Origin: Eubacterium sp. CAG:252 | Lineage (GTDB): Bacteria > Bacillota > Clostridia > Lachnospirales > Lachnospiraceae | DNA: 10,470 nt | NCBI GenBank assembly: GCA_000436535.1 | Contig: FR886296.1 | Coordinates: forward strand, 21,717 to 32,186 | Reading direction: 5' to 3' | Shown here: in pieces, positions 1-6,852 of the stretch | Numbering within the stretch: position 1 is the first letter of the stretch | How the letters are laid out: every line of letters begins with the position of its first letter | Translations under genes and position numbers: made by a program | The notes under the pieces: generated by a model | Databases searched by the model: none | Told to the model about the DNA's origin: nothing | Seen by the model: only the letters and a program-made list of their open reading frames with translations

Positions 1-1
1 A

Positions 2-568
2 GTTCAGACATCTGTACAGCAGATTAAGGATTGTATGCAGCAGATTATAGCAATCGCTAACCAGACTAATATGCTTGCGCTTAATGCTTCGATTGAGGCG
101 GCAAGAGCAGGCGAGCAGGGAAGAGGCTTTGCTGTCGTTGCCAATGAAGTCAAAAATCTTGCGGATGAGATTAAGACTCTTGTAAGTACGGTTCAGGGAA
201 GTATTTCTGATGTAGAACATGGAACAGAACAGCTTAATACTAATATTGAGGAGTCACAGTCAGCATTTGGAAAGAATGTTGAAGATGCTGATGCGGCATA
301 TGGAGTGTTTGAACAGATAATACAGGCAGCAGACGGAGCAGGGCAGGTACAGGAAGAGATTGGTGAAGTTACACATTCATCAGAGAAGAAACTTTCAGAG
401 GTTAAAGACTGTTTTGATAATCAGGAGCAGCAGCTTCAGCAGGTTCTTGCACATATTGAACATGCCAATGACTTGGGAACAACGAAGAGTTCTATGTTTG
501 AGGATATGAACAATCTTGTTGCACAGCTTAGTCCTATGGCTAAAGATATAGAAAAAAATTACCGATAA
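2..568 (+). CDS. Methyl-accepting chemotaxis protein, C-terminal part (5' end outside window)
   Basis: The reading frame is open from the window edge, so the ATG at 35 is internal and the sensor and membrane regions lie to the left. The visible part is the cytoplasmic signalling domain that binds CheA and CheW. The hairpin tip is plain: QTNMLALNASIEAARAGE followed by GRGFAVVANEVKNLA (about bases 62-165). About 135 residues of Gln/Glu/Ala-rich helix follow and should form the returning arm of the four-helix bundle. Family knowledge: such receptors pass ligand signals to the CheA kinase to bias flagellar rotation. The frame ends in IEKNYR at a TAA just after a run of seven A. Moving past the run by one base joins it to further chemoreceptor-like sequence (next entry), so the present C-terminus may result from a frameshift. 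The ligand cannot be inferred. Confidence 0.9.
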   Translation, partial: VQTSVQQIKDCMQQIIAIANQTNMLALNASIEAARAGEQGRGFAVVANEVKNLADEIKTLVSTVQGSISDVEHGTEQLNTNIEESQSAFGKNVEDADAAYGVFEQIIQAADGAGQVQEEIGEVTHSSEKKLSEVKDCFDNQEQQLQQVLAHIEHANDLGTTKSSMFEDMNNLVAQLSPMAKDIEKNYR

Positions 569-656
569 AAATATTCAGGAATCTTCTAAGCAGGTTGTTG
601 GTGTAATCAAGGCAATAGAGGAAATAGCAAGCCAGACTAATCTCTTATCACTTTAA
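552..656 (+). pseudogene. Chemoreceptor signalling-domain remnant, out of frame with the preceding gene
   Basis: This frame opens after a TAG at 549-551 and reads KKITDKNIQESSKQ, then VVGVIKAIEEIASQTNLLSL, then TAA at 654-656. It is a recognisable segment of a methyl-accepting chemotaxis protein: the incoming helix up to the tip motif QTNLLSL, where NASIEAARAGE would normally follow. It matches in position the segment at 2-85 of the preceding gene (VQQIKDCMQQIIAIANQTNMLAL). It has no start codon or ribosome-binding site of its own. Losing one A from the run at 552-558 would fuse it in frame to the upstream receptor. It is best read as the remains of a second, deleted receptor gene or of a recombination between tandem receptors. 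A programmed or sequencing frameshift is possible, but the fused product would still end inside the hairpin. Confidence 0.7.
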
Positions 657-858
657 CAAAAGAAAAGACGTGGTGTGATAATAGTAGATTTTAAAATATG
701 ATAATGTATAATGTAGTGCGTGAGTGTTATATATATTTGCAGTCAGCAGATAATATAAGTGTTAAAGTATAAATATCGTAAGTATTATATTTTATGTGAG
801 CCTTAGGTGTTTATGGCTTGTGTGAATTTTAATGAGGGTAATATAGTAATAAAAAGGT

Positions 859-1734
859 ATGTTTGATAAGTATAAAAAGTATAGAATAATAGGTGTTATT
901 GTTGTAATCGTTGCGATAGCAGTATTATTTGCAGCGAATATAAGAATAAGAAGTGTAAGGCAGTACAGGTCGGATGCCAATAATCTGGTGCAGGAGCAGC
1001 AGAGTATAAGTGACCTGTTAAACAGCACCACAAAGGATGAAGTGGATAATAAAGAGAGCAGTGCTACGCGGGATGATGGCGCCGGTGACGATAATAATCC
1101 GTCAGATGATACGGATATAATGTCCGAAATGTTCAATAATTCATCTGAGCAGGAGAATGAAAAAGACGATACTGGCAACAGTGATTATGATGCTGGTGCA
1201 GGAGAAAATGTCGTTGTTAGTGATAATGTCAGCATCAATGACGATAACAGCCAGAGTGGTGGAGATAGTCAGAATAGCAGCAGTACAGGTGGCGAGGACA
1301 TTTCTAAGGATGATAATTCAGACAGCGGCAGTGACAAAGCTGATAAGAAGCCAGCAATTATATCCTGTACAATAGAGATAAGGTGCGATGAGGCGACAGC
1401 TAAAAAGTCGTCCATAGATAATCCAGGAATAAGAGAGCTTATACCAGATAGTGGAATTATATTAGGCCAGATATCTTATTCGGGATATGAAGGCATTAGT
1501 GCCTATGATGTGTTATCAGCAGCAGCCAATATGAATGGCATAAGTGTGGATACCAAATGGACAACACAGTATGGCGGTGTATATGTAACTGCGATAGCAG
1601 GACTTGAGGAGATGATGGTAGGAAGGTGGTCAGGATGGATGTACAGTGTGAATGGCAAAGTTCCTATGAAAACTGCAAGTTCTTATAATGTGGAAAATGG
1701 AGATGCTATTGTGTGGTATTATTATGCACCATAG
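859..1734 (+). CDS. Membrane-anchored DUF4430 (transcobalamin-like beta-domain) protein
   Basis: This 291-residue protein has three parts. Residues 1-9 are basic and cytoplasmic, and 10-27 are a hydrophobic anchor with no lipobox. Residues about 33-163 are a low-complexity stalk rich in Asp, Asn, Ser and Gly. Residues about 166-290 are a DUF4430 domain, recognised from CTIEIRC, the hydrophobic YDVLSAAA stretch, GVYVTAIAGL, SGWMYSVNG (258-266) and a final GDAIVWYYY. DUF4430 resembles the C-terminal domain of transcobalamin and intrinsic factor. Standing first in an ECF transporter locus, it probably works outside the membrane, catching or presenting the vitamin; cobalamin is inferred, not shown. 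The start is uncertain in detail: AAAAAGG lies only 1 base before the ATG, but a stop at 850-852 rules out a longer protein. Upstream (657-858) there is a TATAAT at 707-712 without a good -35, and no recognisable riboswitch. Confidence 0.85.
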   Translation: MFDKYKKYRIIGVIVVIVAIAVLFAANIRIRSVRQYRSDANNLVQEQQSISDLLNSTTKDEVDNKESSATRDDGAGDDNNPSDDTDIMSEMFNNSSEQENEKDDTGNSDYDAGAGENVVVSDNVSINDDNSQSGGDSQNSSSTGGEDISKDDNSDSGSDKADKKPAIISCTIEIRCDEATAKKSSIDNPGIRELIPDSGIILGQISYSGYEGISAYDVLSAAANMNGISVDTKWTTQYGGVYVTAIAGLEEMMVGRWSGWMYSVNGKVPMKTASSYNVENGDAIVWYYYAP

Positions 1735-1777
1735 CTTATATTATGAAGTATATCATATGTATTAGAGATTTAGCCGG

Positions 1778-1783
1778 AAGGAG
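1778..1783 (+). promoter_or_regulatory. Shine-Dalgarno AAGGAG that fixes the start of the ECF T gene
   Basis: AAGGAG ends 8 bases before the ATG at 1792 but only 2 bases before the ATG at 1786. The second ATG is therefore the likelier start, and MERKYIG the likelier N-terminus. Confidence 0.7.
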
Positions 1784-1791
1784 AGATGTGT

Positions 1792-2697
1792 ATGGAAAGA
1801 AAGTATATCGGCCAGATACATCCTGCTGTCGGCTTTTTTTATATTGCAGCAGTACTCGTTATAACTATGATTACGATGAACCCGTATCTGCTTGCCATAT
1901 CATGTATAACTTCAATTATTGTTATGGGCTATCTGAAAGGGCTTTCAGAGCTTAGGAAAAATATTGTACCTGATATATCTGTAATTATATTTACAGTCGG
2001 TATACAGCCAGTGTTTTCAGGAAGCGGAAAGACTGTGCTGTATTATGTAAATGACAGAGCGGTATATCTTGAAGGTTATATATACGGACTTGTAATTGCC
2101 ATGCTTCTTATAACGGTATTTAACTGGTGTACGGTTATGAGAATACTTATGGACTCCGAGAAATGGATGTATCTTATCGGCAGATTATCTCCGACACTTG
2201 CAATGATGATTACTATGATATTAAGGTTTATTCCGCTTATGAGACAGAGGTATAGAGTTATACACGAAGGTCAGGTAGGAATGGGAAGATATAATAATCC
2301 GTATAGTAAAAAGAAAAATGTGTTGTATGCGTTCATGGGTTTTATTGAAAAAATCAGACATAGAATAAAAGAAATATCAATACTTATATCCTGGTCACTT
2401 GAGAATTCAATAGAAACTTCTGATTCCATGGAGTCGCGTGGATATGGACTTAAGGGAAGGACAAGTTATCACAGATATATATTGAAAAAAACAGACATGA
2501 TTCAGATGATTTTAATTGCAGGTGCATTTGCATATGTACTTGTACCGGTATTATTAAGGCAGTTTAGGGCATATTATCTGCCAAGGGTATATATTGAAAG
2601 CGTGTCTGTGTGGCATGTGATTGTAATGGTTGTATATATTGTGCTTGCGGTATTTCCGGTTGTCTTTTATAAGAAATCGGACATAGAGCGTGTATAG
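1792..2697 (+). CDS. ECF transporter transmembrane subunit T (EcfT/CbiQ family)
   Basis: This 301-residue membrane protein has hydrophobic segments near 12-30, 33-49, 97-115, 240-255 and 275-293. A long, charged cytoplasmic region at about 118-235 separates the first group from the last two. That region carries the family's coupling helices: SPTLAMMITMILRFIPLM, then GQVGMGRY where many relatives have an Ala-Arg-Gly motif, and SMESRGYG (212-219), which keeps the Arg-Gly. Known role: T subunits link the ATPases to the S subunit, transmitting ATP hydrolysis so that S topples in the membrane and releases its vitamin. The gene lies 57 bases after the DUF4430 gene and 68 before the ATPase gene, consistent with one operon. 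The family call is firm. The protein alone does not reveal the substrate. The less canonical first coupling motif suggests a dedicated rather than shared T subunit. Confidence 0.88.
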   Translation: MERKYIGQIHPAVGFFYIAAVLVITMITMNPYLLAISCITSIIVMGYLKGLSELRKNIVPDISVIIFTVGIQPVFSGSGKTVLYYVNDRAVYLEGYIYGLVIAMLLITVFNWCTVMRILMDSEKWMYLIGRLSPTLAMMITMILRFIPLMRQRYRVIHEGQVGMGRYNNPYSKKKNVLYAFMGFIEKIRHRIKEISILISWSLENSIETSDSMESRGYGLKGRTSYHRYILKKTDMIQMILIAGAFAYVLVPVLLRQFRAYYLPRVYIESVSVWHVIVMVVYIVLAVFPVVFYKKSDIERV

Positions 2698-2765
2698 ATT
2701 AAAAAGATATATTCTAATAAAGTAAGATGGTGGAAAGTAAATAGCCAGTTAAATTGAGGAAGGTT

Positions 2766-4574
2766 ATGGATAATATAATACAAATCAGGGATTTGACATT
2801 TGCGTATGCGGCAGGTGATGAGCCGGTCTTAAGTGATATTAATATAGATATAGGCAGCGGAGAATTCGTCATAATAATGGGAAGTTCGGGAAGCGGAAAG
2901 ACAACGCTGCTTAAGATGTTAAAAAGAAATATGATACCAGCCGGAAGATATTCGGGCAGAGTATATATATATGGGAAAGAAGCCGACAAGCTAACTGACA
3001 GGGAAAATGCTGCTGGCATAGGTTATGTAAGTCAGGACCCGGATAATCAGATAGTGACAGATAAGGTGTGGCATGAGCTTGCATTTGGACTTGAAAATCT
3101 GGGGATGGATAATGTGACTATAAGAAAAAAGGTAGCTGAGATGTCGGAGTACTTTGGCATAACAGGCTGGTATGACAGGGAAGTCAGCAAGCTCAGTGGA
3201 GGACAGAAACAGATACTTAATCTGGCTTCAGTTATGGTTATGCAGCCGGGAATACTGCTTCTTGACGAACCGACAGCCAATCTTGACCCGCTTGCAGCGA
3301 TAAGATTTCTTGATGTTGTGAAGAGAATTAATCAGGAACTTGGCGTCACAGTTGTTATGGTTGAGCACAATCTTGAGCATATATATGCAGATGCTGACAG
3401 GATAATAGCGATAGATAAAGGCAGGGTGGCAGCCAACAGCTCACCTAAAAAAGCTGCGGCGGATATTATTGCGGCGGGAAGTTTTCTTATAGAGGGACTT
3501 CCAGTAGCGTCTAGATTGTATTCAGGTTACAATAAGAAGAATGGTAATAGTGTTGTAAGTTATAATAATGTTAATATAGATAGTAATAATAAAGATAATC
3601 ACATACTATCAGATGAAATTCCATTAACTGTAAAAGAAGGAAGACGGTGGTATGTTAATTATAAAAAAGTTTATGGAAAAGATATTACAAAGGATAAAGA
3701 TAAAATTAATAACTTTGCAGGAAAAAGCATTATAAACGATAAAGTAATAAAGAAAGATGTGTTAGAAGAAGATAATATAACAGGTAATAAAAACAAAAAA
3801 AGAATAGGCTTTATCAAAAAAAATAATCTTGAAAATAAAAGTAGTCGAAAGAATACAGATAATATAGAGAATACGGTCTGTCAGCTTAAAAATGTTTCTT
3901 ACTCTTATAATAAAAAGCTGCCATATATCATTGATGGTGTAGATGTGAGCTTTAAGGAAGGTCGGATAACGGCTATTCTTGGTGGTAATGGGGCAGGAAA
4001 GTCTACAATGCTTAAGCTGATAGCCGGCATAATAAAGCCTGTATGTGGAAAGATTATAAGTAATAAAAGAATAATAATGCTTCCGCAGGACCCTAAGGCG
4101 GTATTTACTGAAGTGAGTGTAGAGGAAGAGCTTGCAGAGGTGCTTATGGATAAGGGCAATGGTATATATAATAATATGCCAATGGAGGATAAGAGAGAAA
4201 TAGTTGAACAGATTATTGAAGAATTCGGACTTAATGATATAAGAAAAAATAATCCATATGATATAAGCGGAGGACAGCAGGAAAAGCTTGCTATTGCAAA
4301 GGTGCTTTTATTAAAGCCAGAAGTACTCTTATTAGATGAGCCGACAAACGGATTGGACCCCTACTTTAAAAAGACTTTAGGAAAACTTTTAAAAAAGATT
4401 AATGCAGATGGGGTAACTATAATAATTGTGTCGCACGACCTTGAATTTGTTGACAGTTTCTGTGATGATGTCATAATGCTGTTTGATAGGAAGGTAGCGG
4501 CACAGGATAGCACACACAAGTTTCTTAGGGATAATATGTTCTATACTACCAACTATTATAGGATTATAAAATAA
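2766..4574 (+). CDS. ECF transporter A subunit, two fused ABC ATPase domains
   Basis: The 602-residue protein contains two complete nucleotide-binding domains. Domain 1 (about 1-245) has Walker A GSSGSGKTT (39-47), Q-loop Gln90 in YVSQDPDN, signature LSGGQ (143-147), Walker B ILLLDEP ending in Glu168, and switch His201. Domain 2 (about 372-602) has GGNGAGKST (406-414), Gln441 in LPQDP, signature SGGQQ (501-505), VLLLDEP (520-526) and His557. All catalytic residues are present in both, so both sites look active. In ECF importers the A1 and A2 ATPases are often separate genes; the fused form is also well known. A linker of about 115 residues, unusually rich in Asn and Lys, joins the halves. A TTG at 2754 would extend the frame, but GAGGA at 2756-2760 sits 5 bases before the ATG at 2766, which fixes the start at MDNIIQIRDL. 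Confidence 0.92.
   Translation: MDNIIQIRDLTFAYAAGDEPVLSDINIDIGSGEFVIIMGSSGSGKTTLLKMLKRNMIPAGRYSGRVYIYGKEADKLTDRENAAGIGYVSQDPDNQIVTDKVWHELAFGLENLGMDNVTIRKKVAEMSEYFGITGWYDREVSKLSGGQKQILNLASVMVMQPGILLLDEPTANLDPLAAIRFLDVVKRINQELGVTVVMVEHNLEHIYADADRIIAIDKGRVAANSSPKKAAADIIAAGSFLIEGLPVASRLYSGYNKKNGNSVVSYNNVNIDSNNKDNHILSDEIPLTVKEGRRWYVNYKKVYGKDITKDKDKINNFAGKSIINDKVIKKDVLEEDNITGNKNKKRIGFIKKNNLENKSSRKNTDNIENTVCQLKNVSYSYNKKLPYIIDGVDVSFKEGRITAILGGNGAGKSTMLKLIAGIIKPVCGKIISNKRIIMLPQDPKAVFTEVSVEEELAEVLMDKGNGIYNNMPMEDKREIVEQIIEEFGLNDIRKNNPYDISGGQQEKLAIAKVLLLKPEVLLLDEPTNGLDPYFKKTLGKLLKKINADGVTIIIVSHDLEFVDSFCDDVIMLFDRKVAAQDSTHKFLRDNMFYTTNYYRIIK
3525..3875 (+). other. Asn/Lys-rich linker segment inside the fused ECF ATPase gene
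   Basis: This segment covers residues about 254-370 of the double ATPase. The DNA is markedly richer in A than the flanking domains. The protein has runs such as NNVNIDSNNKDN, KDITKDKDKINN and NITGNKNKKR, with no recognisable fold. It begins after the end of the first ATPase domain (SRLYSGYNKK) and stops at NIENTVCQLKNVSYSY, where the second domain begins. It is probably a flexible, basic tether. Its composition suggests an expanded, weakly constrained insert rather than a domain. Confidence 0.7.
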
Positions 4575-4642
4575 CTAATATATTATTTATAGTTATTAAT
4601 ATAAGTAAAATATATATTTTATCAGAAAATATAATTAGTTAT
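4571..4642 (+). other. AT-rich inverted repeat between the ECF A and S genes
   Basis: ATAACTAAT (4571-4579, overlapping the ATPase stop codon) is exactly complementary to ATTAGTTAT (4634-4642). The next bases inward also nearly pair. The stem is weak, with almost no G or C and no T-tract, so it is not a convincing terminator. It may be an RNA structure that adjusts the amount of S-subunit message, or chance in very AT-rich DNA. A TATAAT at 4655-4660 just beyond could serve as a -10 for the S gene, but I see no good -35. Confidence 0.3.
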
Positions 4643-4718
4643 GACTTTAAGCATTATAATATAAGCGAATACAGATATAATTGTGGATGTGCAAAGTAAT
4701 AAATGGGGATAATCAGTT

Positions 4719-5582
4719 ATGAATTACAGTATTATGTTGATAAGTATGGCGATATTGCTGGCGGCGGTACTTATATATGTGCATATATTTGAAAAAAGAA
4801 AACCGCGGGCAAGAGAAATGGTTGTTATAGCAATGATGTCAGCAATCACAGTTGTTGCCAATATAATATGCGCCTATACAATTCCGCTTCATGCAGGAAC
4901 GGCCGTGGTAATAATAACAGGCATAGCACTTGGTCCAGAGGCTGGCGTGCTTACCGGGGCGCTCGCAAGATTTGTGTGTAACTTCTTTATGGGGCAGGGT
5001 ATATGGACTCCGTGGGAGATGGTTGCATGGGCTATGCTTGGCGGTCTGGCAGGGGTATTTTTTTATAAGCCAGTGTATACAGGATATCTTGAAGATAAAA
5101 AGAAAATACGCCGAGAGAGTACTAAGTATGGTGTAATGCAGCTTGCAGCACCGGCTGCAATAATAATATTGTGTGAACTTGCAGGATATATTGAATATAT
5201 AATAGCAGCACCCAGTGGTGAGACTTATATGGGCTGGAGAGTGTATGTTTTCGGTATTGCAGGAATAATAATAGCTGCTGTTATTACAAGGAAAAAGGTG
5301 GCTGTCAATTCAGTAACTACAACTGTTTACACATTTGTAAGTGTATTCATACTGTATGGAGGACTTATGAACCTTGCAGCGATGTTTATGAGCAGTTCGT
5401 ATCAGAATGGAGATATAAGTATATCGCTTGAAAGCCTGAAGCTTCTGTATATAACGGGAATTCCTTACGATGCCATGCATGCGCTTGGTGCGGCTGTTTG
5501 TGTGTTTCTGTTTGGCAATACACTTATACAGAAGATGACAAGAATCAGAATAAAATATGGACTTGTTTCAGACAGGGGATGA
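4719..5582 (+). CDS. ECF transporter S (substrate-binding) subunit
   Basis: This 287-residue membrane protein begins with a hydrophobic helix (4-23) and a basic turn (KRKPRARE). A compact multi-helix core follows, with segments near 34-53, 60-80, 101-116, 140-165, 173-190, 200-222 and 247-270. The stretch TGIALGPEAGVLTGALARF, then WTPWEMVAWAMLGGLAGVFF, is typical of S subunits: a Gly-Pro-x-x-Gly turn and a small-residue helix that packs against the T subunit. S subunits bind one vitamin each in the outer membrane leaflet. Placement after dedicated T and A genes and a DUF4430 protein suggests a single-substrate importer, with cobalamin or another corrinoid the first guess. I cannot assign it to a named S family from sequence alone. 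GGGGA at 4705-4709, 9 bases before the ATG, supports the start. The 144-base gap before it is larger than others in the operon. Confidence 0.82.
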   Translation: MNYSIMLISMAILLAAVLIYVHIFEKRKPRAREMVVIAMMSAITVVANIICAYTIPLHAGTAVVIITGIALGPEAGVLTGALARFVCNFFMGQGIWTPWEMVAWAMLGGLAGVFFYKPVYTGYLEDKKKIRRESTKYGVMQLAAPAAIIILCELAGYIEYIIAAPSGETYMGWRVYVFGIAGIIIAAVITRKKVAVNSVTTTVYTFVSVFILYGGLMNLAAMFMSSSYQNGDISISLESLKLLYITGIPYDAMHALGAAVCVFLFGNTLIQKMTRIRIKYGLVSDRG

Positions 5583-5621
5583 TTAATTATAAAAAATGTG
5601 GTAATGTATGTATAAATGGTG

Positions 5622-5637
5622 TCACTTTCTAAAGTGA
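5622..5637 (+). promoter_or_regulatory. Short inverted repeat upstream of the exonuclease gene
   Basis: TCACTTT (5622-5628) and AAAGTGA (5631-5637) form 7-bp arms around CT. The site lies 27 bases before the exonuclease ATG and just downstream of a TATAAA at 5611-5616. It could be a repressor operator or a small leader hairpin. No regulator family is implied. Confidence 0.3.
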
Positions 5638-5664
5638 TAATTGATATTTAGATGGAGATATATA

Positions 5665-6669
5665 ATGAATTATATAGTGTTAGACCTTGAATGGAATCAG
5701 AGTTACAGAGGAAAGCAGTATACGGTCGAAGGACTTCCATTTGAGATTATACAGATAGGTGCAGTAAAGCTTGATGAAAATAAAAATGTGCAGGACAGGT
5801 GGGAATGTCTGGTAAGGCCGGTTGTATATAAAAAGCTTCACGGTAAAGTATCAGAAATGCTAGGAATATCCATAAACGACTTAGAGAATGGAAAGGATTT
5901 TAAGAGTGCAGCTGATGAGTTTCTTGCATGGTGTGGTGAGGATTATAAGTTTATAACATGGGGAGGTTCTGACCTTACAGAGTTTCAGAGAAATATGAAG
6001 TACTTTGGTGTAGAGTATAAATTTCCATTTCCATTCACATACTATGACCTTCAGAAGCTGTACAGCAAGGTATATTCGGATGGCAAGACAAGAAGAAGTC
6101 TTAAGGCGGCCATTGAGGAGCTTGGATTTACTGAGGATGCAGAGTATCATTCGGCTATTAATGATGCCATATACACAGCAAGAATATTTGCAAATATGGA
6201 CTTTGACAGCGTAAGTGTGTATGAGAGCATAGATACTTACAGGATACCACAATCAAGAAAAGACGAGATATATATGAATTTTAATACATATGAGAAGTAT
6301 ATATCGAAGGGCTTTAAGACAAGGGAGAAAGCAGCAGATGACAGGACAGCAAGGTCGTGCCGGTGTTATATATGTAATAAGCCGATGAGGAGGCTTATTA
6401 AGTGGTTTGCGACTTCATCCAAGAACTATTATTCAGTTTTTGTGTGTGAGGAACATGGACTTTTCAAAGGAAGAATGAGGGTAAAGCAGTGCGATAACGG
6501 TTTTTACTATGATGTAAGGATATTGAAGCAGACAGATGAAGAGGGCGTTAATGGTATTGTAGACAAGCAGATAAAGGAACGGGAGCACAGAAGAAAAAAA
6601 AGAATGGAAGAGCATAAGAGAAAGTGCGAAAACCAGAACCAGAATAAAATTAAGTATAAATATAGGTAA
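5665..6669 (+). CDS. DEDDh-family 3'-5' exonuclease with Cys/His and basic C-terminal extension
   Basis: The 334-residue protein opens with an RNase T/DnaQ-like exonuclease fold. The acidic metal ligands are visible: Asp7 and Glu9 in VLDLEWN, Asp103 in WGGSDLTEF, and His162 with Asp167 in YHSAINDAIYTA. This is the DEDDh pattern that removes nucleotides from 3' ends of DNA or RNA using two metal ions. Proteins of this shape (KapD-like) are common in Firmicutes. After about residue 185 the family core ends. The remainder carries Cys232, Cys234, Cys237, Cys261 and His264, a possible metal-binding knuckle, and a strongly basic tail (HRRKKRMEEHKRK) suited to nucleic acid contact. The frame could start at a TTG at 5641, but GGAG at 5654-5657 lies 7 bases before the ATG at 5665, and MNYIVLDLEW is the natural N-terminus. 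DNA versus RNA as substrate is not decidable here. Confidence 0.85.
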   Translation: MNYIVLDLEWNQSYRGKQYTVEGLPFEIIQIGAVKLDENKNVQDRWECLVRPVVYKKLHGKVSEMLGISINDLENGKDFKSAADEFLAWCGEDYKFITWGGSDLTEFQRNMKYFGVEYKFPFPFTYYDLQKLYSKVYSDGKTRRSLKAAIEELGFTEDAEYHSAINDAIYTARIFANMDFDSVSVYESIDTYRIPQSRKDEIYMNFNTYEKYISKGFKTREKAADDRTARSCRCYICNKPMRRLIKWFATSSKNYYSVFVCEEHGLFKGRMRVKQCDNGFYYDVRILKQTDEEGVNGIVDKQIKEREHRRKKRMEEHKRKCENQNQNKIKYKYR

Positions 6670-6682
6670 GATAATATATGCA

Positions 6683-6726
6683 AAAAGGTCAGAGGGTTGT
6701 TAGAACGAACAACTCTCTGACCTTTT
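6683..6726. terminator. Strong hairpin terminator, probably bidirectional
   Basis: A 19-bp stem (6683-6701 with 6708-6726, one G-T pair) closes on the 6-base loop AGAACG. The outer stem is AAAAGGTCAGAG paired with CTCTGACCTTTT, giving U-rich ends in both directions. It lies 13 bases after the exonuclease stop and about 125 bases beyond the stop of the convergent GGDEF-EAL gene, so it can end both transcripts. Confidence 0.9.
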
Positions 6727-6852
6727 CTAAAATATTAACTATAAATGAGCAAATAAAGAAAACTGCATAAATAAAAATATTTATCTTTGTCTGGTGTGCA
6801 GACTGCAGATACATTTTTAAATAAATATATATACAGATTGATTTAATAAAAT

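Noticed and set aside
792..1178. Open frame on the minus strand across the start of the DUF4430 gene
   Set aside because: It is Ser/Leu-rich low complexity, the mirror of the Asp/Asn/Ser-rich stalk, with no domain and full overlap with a well-supported gene.
5881..6252. 123-codon minus-strand frame inside the exonuclease gene
   Set aside because: It lies antisense to conserved exonuclease motifs, has no homology I can see, and no separate signals.
6760..6820. Second terminator for the GGDEF-EAL gene (GTCTG...CAGAC stem)
   Set aside because: The stem is only 5 bp and the 19-bp hairpin at 6683-6726 is a far better terminator.
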